Shown: positions 1 through 10,293, numbered from the stretch's first letter. The stretch is DNA of 64,000 nucleotides from Przewalskia tangutica (GCA_029844215.1 CM056733.1:12397501-12461500), one strand, 5' to 3'. Numbers and translations: made by a program. The notes: generated from the letters alone by a model not told the origin.

Positions 1-319
1 AAAATCATTAAGTTCATTACTATATAACTTACTTATCTTTCATAAGTATAATCCGGCCCTTTAAGAAGGGCACATTTTTCTACCCGGCCCAATCTGGGAC
101 GCGATCAAGTCACACTAATATCAAGCGTGTCCGTGGAATCCCCCATCACTGTCGACAGCTACAAGTGTAAAAATATAATCATGTGTCGCGCCCGTGGCAT
201 CCCACCTCACAGTCGGCGTACACATGCACAACACATATATATATCTCCTGCCCGTGGAATCCCACATCACTGTCGACAGTCCAGGATATAATAGTACGTC
301 AATAGGCATACATGAACAC

Positions 320-630
320 CAAGTCCCACCTGGTATAATGCGTCTTGGTCTACCCTCACTTATACTCTTACCCCGAGAAGTTGGTAAAGCATGTGGTATA
401 GCATCTTGGGGTCTACCCTCACTTATACTCTTACCTCGGAGAAGGTGGTATAACGTCTGGGCTTGCCCTCATTTATACTCTTACACTATCTCAACCGACC
501 ATTATACAAAACAAGCAGTGGGTATAATGTCTTGGGCGTTTACCCCTCACTTATACTCTTACCCTGGAGAAGGTGGTATAGCATCTTGGGGGTCTACACC
601 TCACTTATACTCTTACCCTATCTCGACTGG
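320..630. repeat. Minisatellite of about 60-bp units
   Basis: The core CTCACTTATACTCTTACC recurs at roughly 60-bp to 80-bp spacing (near 357, 419, 468, 549 and 601), each time preceded by a variant of GGTATAGCATCTTGG. The copies are imperfect. It lies inside the left-edge LTR and corresponds to the GGTATCCGGTAGTTGGC arrays of the LTRs at 22700 and 31950. Confidence 0.7.
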
Positions 631-842
631 CCACAAACAAATGTAAGCACTACCATGTCTTCTATAAGAATCTGAATTTAACCCAAGTACTACAAATAAC
701 TAAGCATACCCGTGGAATCCCACATCACCGCTTGCAGACGTCCAAGTACTTACAACAAGACAGCCGGCCCTCCAACCGAGAGTCGCGGCATCGTAATAAA
801 ACATAATACTTGCACTCAAAGGCTATCACCAGCACACATAGG

Positions 843-1251
843 CTAATTCTCAATTAATCAAGCCAAAGTACTTATCAGGGCACAAATAAAATAATTCTCA
901 TTTAACAAGCTAAAGTACTAATCAAGGCATCACATAGAATTATTCTCATTTAACAAGCCAAAGTACTTATCGGGGCACAAATAGAATAATTCTCATTTAA
1001 CAAGCTAAAGTACTAATCAAGGCATCACATAGAATTATTCTCATTTAACAAGCCAAAGTACTTATCGGGGCACAAATAGAATAATTCTCATTTAACAAGC
1101 CAAAGTACTAATCAAGGCATCACATAGAATTATTCTCATTTAACAAGCCAAAGTACTTATCGGGGCACAAATAGAATAATTCTCATTTAACAAGCCAAAG
1201 TACTAATCAAGGCATCACATAGAATTATTCTCATTTAACAAGCCAAAGTAC
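843..1251. repeat. Tandem repeat, 95-bp unit made of two ~47-bp halves
   Basis: The motif CCAAAGTACTTATCGGGGCAC recurs at exact 95-bp spacing (958, 1053, 1148). Each 95-bp unit has two related halves of 47 and 48 bp. One contains CTTATCGGGGCACAAATAG, the other CTAATCAAGGCATCACATAG, and both end in ATTCTCATTTAACAAGC. Roughly four units are present and the inner ones are nearly identical, so the array is a recent expansion of a dimer. Confidence 0.9.
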
Positions 1252-3612
1252 TACGTACGTACATTCTTTTCAAAAGACTCCTTTCCAAATAAAACTTCCC
1301 CGATACTAACGACCGTAGTATCAAGTCCTATTCACCTTTCAAGACAAGTCACAATACTTTTTTAGAAATACAATTACCGGCTTCTAAATCAAGTGACTTC
1401 CTTATTTAAAACCTTAAGCAATTGGTACCTTTAAAACAATTTGCCCTTCCTTAACACAAGTTATTTCTTTGATTACTTTATTAGAGAAAATCATTCTCTT
1501 AACCTTCCACAAAGCCGTTATAACCAACTTCCCATAAAGCCGTTATAACCCTTTATGGTTTAGACCAACACGTTCCTTTTATAACCAAGAGACTTCTACT
1601 CTTTGAAACCAAGTATTAAATACTTTCAAATAAATTCTCATAACTTTCAAAAAAATACAAATAGTCTCTTAACCTTTTGAAAACAAGTGACTCCTTTTAT
1701 TATAAAACCTTAGGCAATTAATGCCTTAAAAACAAGTGGCCTTTTCACTAAAATCAAATCACTTATCTTTCCATAAAGCAAATATAACTAACTTCCCATA
1801 AAGCCGTTATATTCACTTTATACCTTAGCCAAAAACAATTTCCTATCCAAGGGACTTATACGTTTAAAACGGAACAAGTATCACATACTTTAAAACTCTT
1901 CAAGTCCCTTAACTTTAATAACACTTAAGACATCCTTTATACTTTCAAAGAAGTGAGTTAATCTCCCAACTCACCCGACTTGGCTATTCACAAACTAGTA
2001 AAGGATATCAAGGTGTCAGACGCTCACCGTACTACATACGTGCAACTAGTCATGCTCAAAGATAGGAAAAGTTCTACATAGAGTAGATCACACAACTACC
2101 TCTTAACTTCTAAGAGTAACAGGAAATATGAACTGATACCACAGGTTTGTTCCATACATAGAATCATGCCAAAGGAAGGAAGAGGTTCACATACCTCGCG
2201 ACGATTGTCGACAAGTAGCAAAATGCTCCAAAGTACTTCGACCTTGAGCTATTCCATTCTTCAAGTAGGATACGCTATACTTAGTACTTCAACCTATAAT
2301 GGTCACCATACGTCCATTAACCTCTTATTTCAAACGTAGAATATTCTAGGTGCTAAGTCGCTAAATTCTACGGAAAATCGGACAGCACCTCCTTTGTTTT
2401 TACTCACTTTGCCACCTTTTTCAAGGCCGAATACAATAACCAAACAGCCCCAATTGGCTCACAACAATATAGAAGGTATTCCAATACAATGAATCACTAA
2501 ACAAATTTCCCAATTGGCTCACAATTTAGAAAGTAGTCCAATACAAATGAATAACAAACTAAAAGTCCAAATTCGGCCACCTTGAGTTCAACCATACCAA
2601 TTCTTATCAAATTTCCATTTCAATCCAAATTGGTAGCATAACATGATATCAAGTCGCATTTGATTATAACAATCCATAATCTCTAAGTAGGTAACATGCG
2701 ACGATTTCTAATAAACGACCAATTAGTAATCCAATTTTCAAGTGGCTTATATAACATTTCGAATTTAGCTACAAGCACTCCATAATACTTATAAACTTCA
2801 ACATACCAACTTCATGTTGTCAACATGTAAAACTAACAACAACAAAAATATATAATCTTGTAACATCTTAAAGGCCAAGATTATACCTTAACGATTCTCA
2901 AACCAATCTTCAACCAAGTCGTTCCTTAGCAACTTAGAGACTCTTCAAGATACTTCAATCCGCTACTTGAGACCCTTAGAACCATACCAACAATTTTCCT
3001 TCAAACTTCCAACCAAAACCTAGAAAAGCCATTAGGTTTTCACCTTGCGACTAATACGAAAACTCTCTTTTTCCGGGATTTTTCTATTGAGATATACTTA
3101 CATAACACTCATGAACCTTGGTTTAAAGTGTGGGGCTTAATGGACAAGAAACGAAAAATCTTCCTTTTGAAAGTGGAGGGAAGCCGAGAGCAACAATGTG
3201 ATGTTCTTCCAATTTTGTGAATTTTAGCAAAGTGTGGAACTCTTGTCTTGCTACTAGTATTATATAGGGACATGGAGGGTCAAGGTGTGCACAAATGGTT
3301 GGCTAGGATGAGGTCTTAACAAAAATCAAGACTAATTGTCCCCTTGACTAAGTCAAACATGTCAAGCTTTCAAGTTGCAAGGCTTGTCTTGCTAGCAAAG
3401 GTCCAATGACCCTTTTGCCCTTGCAAAAAAAAAGAAAATCGTCCAAGGCATCATCTAAGGGGGGGTGACACGTGTCGCCCTCTCATTCGTCACAACAAAA
3501 CGTTTTCCGACAATTTCATAATTCCGATAAAATTTTACAAGTCTCAAATCTTGATACCTCTGAGTTCTTACGTACGTTCTTAAAACATGTCCTGTAATTA
3601 CGGGGTGTAACA

Positions 3613-4160
3613 GGTAGAAAGAGAAAATGAAAGAATATAAACAGAGAGGGAGAAAAGAGAAAACAGTCTTGAGAAAAAAAATCTTGTCTAGAAGGGTGAG
3701 ATTGTTTAGAGGGTTTGGTATTTATATTTCCACAAAAAAGTTCCAAAAATTCCATTGAGAAAAAAAATCTTTCGAAATCAGCAAGTTTTTGAATACCAAA
3801 AGACTTTTTATTACTTGTTTAAAATCCCAATTGAATACCACTAGATTTGGACACCCTCTTTTAAAAAATCCTAATAGTCTTGAGTAAATAACACAAGACT
3901 TGTTTAGATTATTTAAAAGTCTTAATTGAATACCACAAGACTTATTTATCCCAAAAAAGTCTTTTAAAATCCTAATTGAATACACTTAGGGGGTTTATTC
4001 AATTAGGATTTTAAAAGACTTTTTTGGGATAAATAAGTCTTATGGATTTTAAAAGACTATTTAAGATTGTTATGATTTTAAAAGACTATTTTGACAATCA
4101 AGATTTCTTATGTTTGAATTTTAAAAGATTTATCATAAGATTTATAAAGATTTGAAAGGA
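3613..4160. repeat. AT-rich foldback (MITE-like) repeat with perfect 46-bp palindrome arms
   Basis: Arms 3937-3982 and 3996-4041 are exact reverse complements separated by 13 bases. They contain TTTTAAAATCCTAATTGAATA and its complement. The left part (about 3640-3980) is a diverged copy of 9530-9845, so this is a dispersed family whose end reads TTGAATACAC. The right part continues with repeated TTTTAAAAGA motifs. I cannot assign a superfamily or define both outer ends. Confidence 0.6.
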
Positions 4161-4560
4161 CCACGTGGATTTTTCTCCAATTCTTTGCTCTCATCATCAC
4201 CACTTTTTTATAATTTTCCATCACTAGTTTTTGATGTAAAATATATCAAAAACCGTTATTGTACTTCTAAAATAACAATATTGTTATGGAGTCGGATATT
4301 TGAACACCTCTAAGACAATATTTATGAACTAATATGATGATATAAAATATTACTATAATTATATTAAAAGGTATAAGAAATGAGAAAGAGAATGAGAGAG
4401 TTTCTTTTCTTCACCTATCCAATCTTACATCAACCAAATGGTGGAATTTATACTATAAAAGCTACCACTATTACATGCATCAAATAGTAGAAATTACTAT
4501 TTTAAGTTGGCATGTTAAATAGATATTTCAACACATATTAAAGCATTTGACACATTAGCA
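4161..4560. other. Unassigned AT-rich sequence
   Basis: No gene is supported. It lies where the 3' LTR of the minus-strand copia element should be, but I could not find a matching LTR at the element's other end. Confidence 0.4.
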
Positions 4561-4784
4561 TGCTTCTAGAATTCACTTGAGGTGAATTTGACTTTCCCAT
4601 AATACTCCCCCTTTGAAATATCTATCATGATGCTTCTTTTGAAATCTTGTAGAGGAGAATCTGACGGAAACACATGTTGTCTCGTTAAAAACCTTATAAG
4701 GAAAAACCCAGTGGATAAAAACCTTACAAGGGAAAAAGAGTACAACAATATGCTCCCCCTCAATCAAACATGGGTAAAGCTTCT

Positions 4785-5579
4785 TCAAAGGTCTCGAAGT
4801 TGGCACATTCCGATACTTTGTACATGTTTCTTGAAAACTGATGTTGGTAGCGCCTTTGTGAATAGATCTACCACATTTTCAATCGAACGAACATATTGGA
4901 TGTCAAACTCTTTGTTTCTTTCAAGTTCCTGAGTGAATGAGAAGAACTTTGGAGGAATGTGCTTGGTTCTGTCACTTTTGATATAACCTTCTTTCATCTG
5001 AGTAACACATGCACCATTGTCTTCAAATAATATTGTTGGATCCTTATTGACTGGTAGTCCATATGTTTCTTGAATATGTAGTGTAACAGACCTAAACCAT
5101 CTACACTCTTTTCTAGCTTCATGAAGGGCTATAATTTCAGCATGATTTGAAGAAGTGGCCACGACTGATCTCCAAGATATTGCAGTGTTTCCATATGTAA
5201 ACACATATACAGTCTGTGACTTAGCATTATGTGGATCCGATAGATAACCCACATCTGCATAACCAAGCAAAACTTGTTCTATATTGTTAGGATAAAACAA
5301 ACCAAGATCATACGTACCTCGTAGATATCTGAATATATGTTTTATCCCTTTCCAATGTCTCTTTGTAGGACATGAACTAAATCTTGCTAGTAGATTTACA
5401 GCAAAAGCTATATCATGCCTTGTATAATTAGCAAGATAAATGAGGGCTCCAATGGCACTAAGGTACGGTACTTCAGAGCTAAGGTCCTCATCATTTTCTT
5501 CTTTTGGTCGGAATGAATCTTTTTTAACATTAAGAGTTCTACCCATCATTGGGGTACACAAAGGATTTGCTTTATCCAT
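4785..5579 (-). pseudogene. Copia RNase H region
   Basis: This is a 264-codon open frame of the copia connection and RNase H domain. It has the typical run YLSAIGALIYLANYTRHDIA near residue 39. The RNase H core follows (GYADVGYLSDPHNAKS, then NHAEIIALHEARKECRW and the Glu/Asp segment ILFEDNGACV), and the C-terminal DLFTKALPTSVF ends the polyprotein. It would degrade the RNA strand during cDNA synthesis. The usual GYADAGYLSDP reads GYADVGYLSDP. The segment is in frame by itself but is separated from the RT by the tandem duplication, so the element cannot make an intact polyprotein. Confidence 0.9.
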
Positions 5580-6719
5580 ACTAAACCTTTTTAGTACCCT
5601 TTATGTATAATTAGATTGATGTACCATTATTCCATTTTTAGTATACTCAATTTGCACACCAAGGCAGAACTTTGTTTTTCCCAGATCTTTCATCTCAAAT
5701 TCTTTTTTTAAGTAATTCAGTACTTCTTGAATTTCTTTATTAGTTTCAATGATATTTAAATCATCAACATAGACAACAATGATTACAAATTCAGATGTTG
5801 TTTTTCTTATGAATACATGAGAGCAAATAGGGTTATTCATATAGCATTCTTTAAGCAAATATTCACTTAACCTATTATACCACATGCGTTCGGATTATTT
5901 CAACCCATATAGGGATCTTTGCAATTTTATTACATACATTTTTTTGGGATTTGATACTTTAGGCATTTTAAATCCTTCCGGAACTTTCATATATATGTCA
6001 CTATCGAGTGATCCATATAAATATGTTGTAACAACATCCATAAGATGCATATCCAGATTATTAGATACTGATAGACCAATTAAATAACGAAAAGTAATGG
6101 CATCCATAACGGGAGAGTATGTTACCTCATAATCATTGGGGTACACAAAGGATTTGCTTTATCCATACTAAACCTTTTTAGTACCCTTTCTGTATAATTA
6201 GATTGATGTACCATTATTCCATTTTTAGTATACTCAATTTGCACACCAAGCAGAACTTTGTTTTTCCCAGATCTTTCATCTCAAATTCTTTTTTTAAGTA
6301 ATTCAGTACTTCTTGAATTTCTTTATTAGTTTCAATGATATTTAAATCATCAACATAGACAACAATGATTACAAATTCAGATGTTGTTTTTCTTATGAAT
6401 ACATGAGAGCAAATAGGGTTATTCATATAGCATTCTTTAAGCAAATATTCACTTAACCTATTATACCACATGCGTTCGGATTGTTTCAACCCATATAGGG
6501 ATCTTTGCAATTTTATTACATACATTTTTTTGGGATTTGATACTTTAGGCATTTTAAATCCTTCCGGAACTTTCATATATATGTCACTATCGAGTGATCC
6601 ATATAAATATGTTGTAACAACATCTATAAGATGCATATCCAGATTATTAGATACTGATAGACCAATTAAATAACGAAAAGTAATGGCATCCATAACGGGA
6701 GAGTATGTTACCTCATAAT
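5547..6719. repeat. Direct tandem duplication, 587 bp, inside the copia RT
   Basis: CATTGGGGTACACAAAGGAT occurs at 5547 and again at 6134, and both copies end in GTTACCTCATAAT (6133 and 6719). I noticed only about four substitutions and one single-base deletion (CCAAGGCAG against CCAAGCAG) between the copies. The duplication is therefore young compared with the decay of the rest of the element. The junction lies in coding sequence, so it post-dates the element's active life. Confidence 0.92.
5601..6133 (-). pseudogene. Copia RT fragment, first copy of a tandem duplication
   Basis: The minus strand encodes two overlapping pieces of copia reverse transcriptase. One carries the catalytic YVDD box (IVVYVDDLNIIETNKE) followed by KKEFEMKDLGKTKFCLGVQI. 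The other, upstream, holds the DAITFRYLIGLSVSNNLDMH region with IYMKVPEGFKMPK and LQRSLYGLK. The sequence repeats 6134-6719 almost exactly, so part of the RT is present twice. A stop splits the two pieces near 5886. This copy keeps the extra G at 5662-5663 that the other copy has lost. Confidence 0.88.
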
Positions 6720-7089
6720 CAATTCCGCGTCTTTGAGAAAATCCTTGTGCAACAAGGCGAGCCTTGTATCTTACAACCACATTTTTCTCATTTCGTTTTC
6801 TTACAAAGACCCACTTGTACCCAACATGCTTCACATCTCCAGGTATAATGATAATGGGTCCAAACACATTTCGTTTTCTTAGAGACTTTAACTCAGTATC
6901 CATTGCATCTTTCCAACTCAGCCAATCGGGTCTACGTTGACATTCGATGACAGATCTGGGTTCAGGATCATCATTTTCATTCATCATTTCACATGCAATT
7001 GAGAATGAAAATACCTCATCAATATCCTTAAGCATAGCAAACTGCAAACCGATCACACAAATTTTATTTGTAATACAAGTAGTTATCAC
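6214..7089 (-). pseudogene. Copia reverse transcriptase region, main copy
   Basis: A 291-codon open frame holds most of the reverse transcriptase. WLSWKDAMDTELKSLRKRNV and HVGYKWVFVRKRNEK precede RYKARLVAQGFSQ; the RT palm follows with DYEVTYSPVMDAITFRYLI, and YVDD lies at the catalytic site. The frame breaks after GKTKFCL because of a one-base deletion relative to the duplicate copy. Its upstream end (MITTCITNKICVIGL...) is a junction where integrase sequence has been lost. It is non-functional. Confidence 0.9.
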
Positions 7090-7226
7090 ATATTTCTAGT
7101 ACACGTTCATATCAAATGGGCCTTCAACGAAGTCCGCGGCCTCGAGGTAAACTGAATCGTCCTCAGGTTCATGTTCATTAAAAATTGCTTCTTTCCCCTA
7201 TCCCTTTATAGTTGCCTTATAGTTTT
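7090..7226 (-). pseudogene. Copia pol fragment between gag and the integrase deletion
   Basis: Translated on the minus strand from 7234 this reads a short stretch with AIFNEHEPEDDSVYLEAADF, resembling the acidic spacer that follows the copia gag zinc knuckle. It joins, across the MITE at 7235-7938, to the end of gag. Near 7110-7130 the sequence jumps directly to the pre-RT region, so protease and integrase are deleted. Confidence 0.55.
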
Positions 7227-7234
7227 TGCACAAG

Positions 7235-7938
7235 TAGGGATGTCAGTGGGGCGGGTAAATGCGGGTACCGCCCCGCACCCGCTCCAATTGGGGCGGGTGT
7301 GGGGATGGTTTGGTGGGTGGTGGGGCGGGTATGGGTATCAAAAGTGCTACCCGCCATGGGTAGTGGGGCGGGGGTGGATTTCATATAAGACCCGCCCCGC
7401 ACCCGCCCCGCCCCGCTACCCGCACCGTACCCACACCGACCGTACCCGCACCGCCCATATCCGTATCATCTATTAGTTTAATTAGGCTATTTACGAATTT
7501 ATTTGGCCCTTTCTTGATTTAAAATGTGACTTGAGCTAACCCGCACCGTAATGCACCACGTTTCTTCTTATTCTCTTTGTTCTCCTTTTTTTTTGTTAAA
7601 TATTTTCATCTTTACTATTTTTAAATATTCATAATATTTTGGCAAGGTTTTAGACTTGATATTCGATACACCATAGTGTAAAGGTTCTTTTCTTTTTCCT
7701 TTTTCTTATATAACTTTCATTTTGGTGACTAAAATAATTGCTAGACATTATTTGAGCATTTTATTAATGGGTACCCGCCGGGTAAGTGGGTATCCGCGTG
7801 AAGTAAGTGGGGCGGGGGCGGGTGGAAGAATTACTACCCGTGATGGGTGATGGGGCGGGGGTGGGGATGTGTTTTAGGTGGTGGGTACGGGTATGGGATA
7901 CCCTTCCCCGCCCCCGCCCCGCCCCATTGACATCCCTA
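7235..7938. mobile_element. hAT-like MITE (704 bp) in the copia element
   Basis: The ends are inverted repeats: TAGGGATGTCAGTGGGGCGGG at the left and the complement CCCCATTGACATCCCTA at the right. It is flanked by a perfect 8-bp duplication, TGCACAAG at 7227-7234 and 7939-7946, the length expected of hAT transposition. GC-rich subterminal repeats (GGGCGGG, CCCGCCCC) flank an AT-rich middle, and no transposase is encoded. The open frames read across it are artefacts of the GC-rich ends. A related shorter element lies at 44392-44834. Confidence 0.92.
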
Positions 7939-7946
7939 TGCACAAG

Positions 7947-8536
7947 TGATAAGGCGTTCTGCATGCCTTTGACCAATGTCTCTTTTTTCCACACCTGTAG
8001 CAGGAATCCTTAGATGATCCTTCTTGGACAGATTTACCTTTGTCATGTCGGTTTATATTAATTGTATCATTTCTAGTCATACGATAATTTCTAAAACCAC
8101 GTCCACGACGATAATAATTTCCAAGACCACATCCACGACCTTGACCACGAAAGTGGCCACGACCGCAAAATTGTCCTTGACCTCTAAACCGACTATAACC
8201 ACCACGCCCTTGGTTAATATTTATGACATTTGCTTCTGGAAATGTCATTGCCCCCGTAGGGCGGGACTGGTGATTTTTATTAAGGAGATCATTATTTTTT
8301 TCAGCAAGTAGAAGAGCTGCAATTAATTCAGAGTACTTGGTGTACCCCCGCATCCTGTATTGCTCTTGCAATACTAAATGTGATGCATGGAATGTGACAT
8401 ACGTTTTTTCCAACTTCTCACCTTCAGATATAATTTTGTCACAAAATTTCAGTTGTGATATAATCTTGTACATAGCAGAATTATAGTCACTCACACTCTT
8501 AAAGTCCTGAAACCTCAAATTTGTTCCATTAATCAA
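7947..8536 (-). pseudogene. Copia gag C-terminal half with zinc knuckle
   Basis: The frame carries the gag core (LRFQDFKSVSDYNSAMYKII, then SEGEKLEKTYVTFHASHLVL), a Gly/Arg-rich segment with repeated GRGH and GQG motifs (nucleic-acid binding), and a CCHC zinc knuckle CYRCGKKRHWSKAC near residue 180. Gag forms the virus-like particle and packages the RNA. The frame is shifted by one base from the N-terminal half near 8530. Its end is disrupted by the MITE insertion at 7939. Confidence 0.88.
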
Positions 8537-8846
8537 TTAGTGCCGGTAATAACACTTGCTTTTGGTATCCAAATCTTTCTTTAAGGTTATCCCATAGATT
8601 TTTGGGATCTTGTGCATTTATGTACTCTAATTTTAAACCCTCGTCCAGGTGTTGCTTCATTAACTTTAAGGCCTTAGCTCTTTTTATTGGCAAATCATCT
8701 GATGCTTCCCCATTATTGACTCCTGATAGAGTCTTTTCGAGTCCTTCGCACTTGAGATTCATCAGGACATCATTGGCCCAAGACATATAGTTATCCCCAT
8801 TTAGGCTTAAGGGGGCGAATTCGAGCTTTAAGTTTGATATTGTCAT
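8529..8846 (-). pseudogene. Copia gag N-terminal half
   Basis: Starting at the ATG at 8846 the frame begins MTISNLKLEFAPLSLNGDNY and continues with the gag signature SWANDVLMNLKCEGL and LWDNLKERFGYQKQVLLPA. This is the UBN2-type N-terminal domain of plant copia gag. It ends at a frameshift near 8530, after which the next frame carries the rest. An upstream in-frame ATG at 8885 exists, but 8846 fits the family start better. A likely splice acceptor (TTGTTGTTATAG) ends at 8849, two bases before this ATG. Confidence 0.85.
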
Positions 8847-8848
8847 AT

Positions 8849-8959
8849 CTATAACAACAACAAAATAAAATAACAAAGATGACATAATTTACTCATCATA
8901 TAATCATAATGAATAAAACTTAAACAAAGAAAAGATAAGAGTTTTAATACATCATTTAC
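8849..8959 (-). other. Possible 111-bp GT-AG intron in the copia leader
   Basis: On the minus strand the segment begins GTAAATGATG and ends TTTTGTTGTTGTTATAG, is AT-rich, and has a size usual for plant introns. Removing it joins the small membrane ORF (last complete codon TTT, then G) to AT-ATG of gag and keeps the frame, with one Asp codon at the joint. Only sequence motifs support it. Confidence 0.4.
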
Positions 8960-9116
8960 CAAATCTAAGTGTTACAGCACAGACTAAAATTAAAAAAGGT
9001 AGTGTGACTATCATCATCAGTTTGCTAGTTTCTCTAGATTCTTCATCTAAAGTATAACCGATAAAGAAGTTAATAATGGTAACCAGAGTGATGATTGCAA
9101 GCAAAAATTTGCCCAT
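8952..9116 (-). CDS. Small ORF with two membrane segments upstream of copia gag
   Basis: This 54-codon frame starts MGKFLLAIITLVTIINFFIG, has a polar charged loop (TLDEESRETSK, residues 22-32) and a second hydrophobic stretch (LMMIVTLPFLILVCAVTL, residues 33-50), and ends RFGK-stop. Two membrane spans joined by a short acidic/basic loop look like a real small membrane protein, not random sequence. It sits 60 bp downstream of a TATA-like motif (9179-9186, minus) and about 100 bp upstream of gag. A donor GTAAAT at 8959 and acceptor at 8849 would remove 111 bp and join it in frame to gag. I do not recognise the family. Expression and splicing are inference. Confidence 0.45.
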   Translation of the reverse strand: MGKFLLAIITLVTIINFFIGYTLDEESRETSKLMMIVTLPFLILVCAVTLRFGK

Positions 9117-9178
9117 TTTATTAGTGTGGATAAGTATTTTTTTAAGAAAGATGTAATAGTATAAGAATAAGAATGGAG

Positions 9179-9186
9179 TATATATA
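9179..9186 (-). promoter_or_regulatory. TATA-like box of the copia leader
   Basis: The minus strand reads CTCTATATATACTCC about 63-70 bp before the ATG of the small membrane ORF. The upstream 200 bases hold several AACGGT repeats (near 9210, 9252 and 9290), which could be promoter elements. Inference only. Confidence 0.4.
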
Positions 9187-9386
9187 GAGTATAATTTTAT
9201 AAAAATGACCGTTGGGTGAGAGGAGAGAAAGTGTTAATATTACTGTTCATAACCGTTAGAATTAGAGGAAAAATATTTTAGTATCATTTAACCGTTGAAA
9301 TAAAAGAAAATGAGATTATACAGAACTATTAAGTATCACTACTCGATTAAAATCTTTCGTGAGATAATAATATAATTTTTTTTTTT

Positions 9387-9850
9387 TTTATAAAAGTAAC
9401 AAAAAATATGAAATAGAAATTTGAGGATGGGGTGGGGGGTCGGGGTAGGTGGGGTTAGGGAGATAGGGGGGTAAGAACAAAATCCATATTTTTATAAAAG
9501 TAAAAAAAAATATGAAATAGAAATTTGAGAATGAGAAAAAATCTGATAGGTTAGACTGAGATTGTTTATAGGATTTGTTAGTTATACCTTTCATTAAAAA
9601 ATCCTCCAAAATCCATATTTTTAAAAAATCTTTCGAAATCTCAAAATTTTAAATACCAAAAGACTTTTTGTTAGTCTTTTAAAATCCTAATTGAATATCA
9701 CTAGATTTGAACACTCTGTTTAAAAAATCCTAATAGTCTTGATTGAATACCACAAGACTTTTTTAGATTGTTAAAAAATCTTAATTGAATATCGCATGAC
9801 TTTTTTATCCCAAAAAAATCTTTTAAAATCTTATTTGAATACACCCCCTT
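9387..9850. repeat. AT-rich MITE-like repeat related to 3640-3980
   Basis: The segment 9530-9845 aligns by eye with 3640-3980, with shared runs such as AATACCAAAAGACTTTTT and AAAAAATCCTAATAGTCTTGA, and ends TTGAATACACCCCC. Its left part has a direct repeat about 102 bp apart (ATATGAAATAGAAATTTGAG at 9408 and 9510) and a GT-rich run. With the copy at 3613-4160 it brackets the copia element. Confidence 0.6.
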
Positions 9851-10288
9851 TCTTGATATGACAGAAGGAAAAAGATTGACAGGGAAAACCTTTTGGCTTC
9901 TTTAACTCACAATTATTAAGATTTATGAAAACATTTTTCCAGCATAATTTGGCTCACATTATGTTCAGAGAAGGAAAGCAAAGCACCACCTTTACATAAC
10001 TAGAGCTGGATCAAACTTTTTAGTATTGAGCGAACTAACATTTGTACATTTTGTTTATTGTCACTTTTTATTTTCAACCCACCAGACTAATAATTTGAAT
10101 CAAACCCAGCTACTAAATCCACCATTAACAACCACCAAGCCAATATACATTCAAACATAACATATTTGTGTGTTATACAGAATTCATTTAAAGAAACATC
10201 ATCCTTCCCATTAGCATATGTTGGGGATTTGACTGCATTTTAACAAACTAACTGTTTGCTAGAGGATGCCAAACAATTTGACGAGTCC
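9851..10288. other. Unassigned non-coding sequence
   Basis: No open frame, repeat or RNA structure that I can support is visible. Confidence 0.5.
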
Positions 10289-10293
10289 AGATA

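Larger units (their letters stand above)
1..3612 (-). mobile_element. Gypsy-type long LTR, minus strand, cut by window edge
   Basis: Read on the minus strand the sequence starts at 3612 with TGTTACACCCCGTAATTAC, the same kind of start as the LTRs at 18250 and 20308. The stretch around 2200-2300 is the reverse complement of a block shared by those LTRs (for example the region near 19800-19910). The other end lies outside the window, so no target duplication can be tested. The LTR contains two minisatellites (about 320-625 and 843-1251) and motifs of the type CCGTGGAATCCCACATCAC near 130, 190, 250 and 710, whose counterparts lie near 33985 and 34050. No coding sequence is supported; the open frames near its left end are read-through of the minisatellite. 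Confidence 0.75.
4566..9390 (-). mobile_element. Decayed Ty1/copia retrotransposon
   Basis: On the minus strand the order is promoter and leader (about 9390-8850), gag with zinc knuckle (8846-7947), a pol remnant, reverse transcriptase, then RNase H (to 4785). The 3' trailer has a purine-rich tract at 4603-4616 (complement of CTCCCCCTTTG) like a copia polypurine tract. The protease and most of the integrase are missing between about 7130 and 7090. A hAT-like MITE (7235-7938) and a 587-bp tandem duplication (5547-6719) interrupt it. I could not match LTRs at the two ends. The order RT before RNase H with integrase upstream is the copia arrangement. Confidence 0.85.

Noticed and set aside
121..675. 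Open frames of 60-150 codons on both strands at the left edge
   Set aside because: They follow the minisatellite in an LTR (repeated SLILLP-type runs) and match no protein architecture.
843..1251. CRISPR-like array
   Set aside because: The units are contiguous tandem copies without unique spacers, and the context is plant LTR sequence.
7217..7994. GC-rich proline/glycine-rich ORFs
   Set aside because: They are the GC-rich subterminal repeats of the hAT-like MITE 7235-7938 read in several frames.
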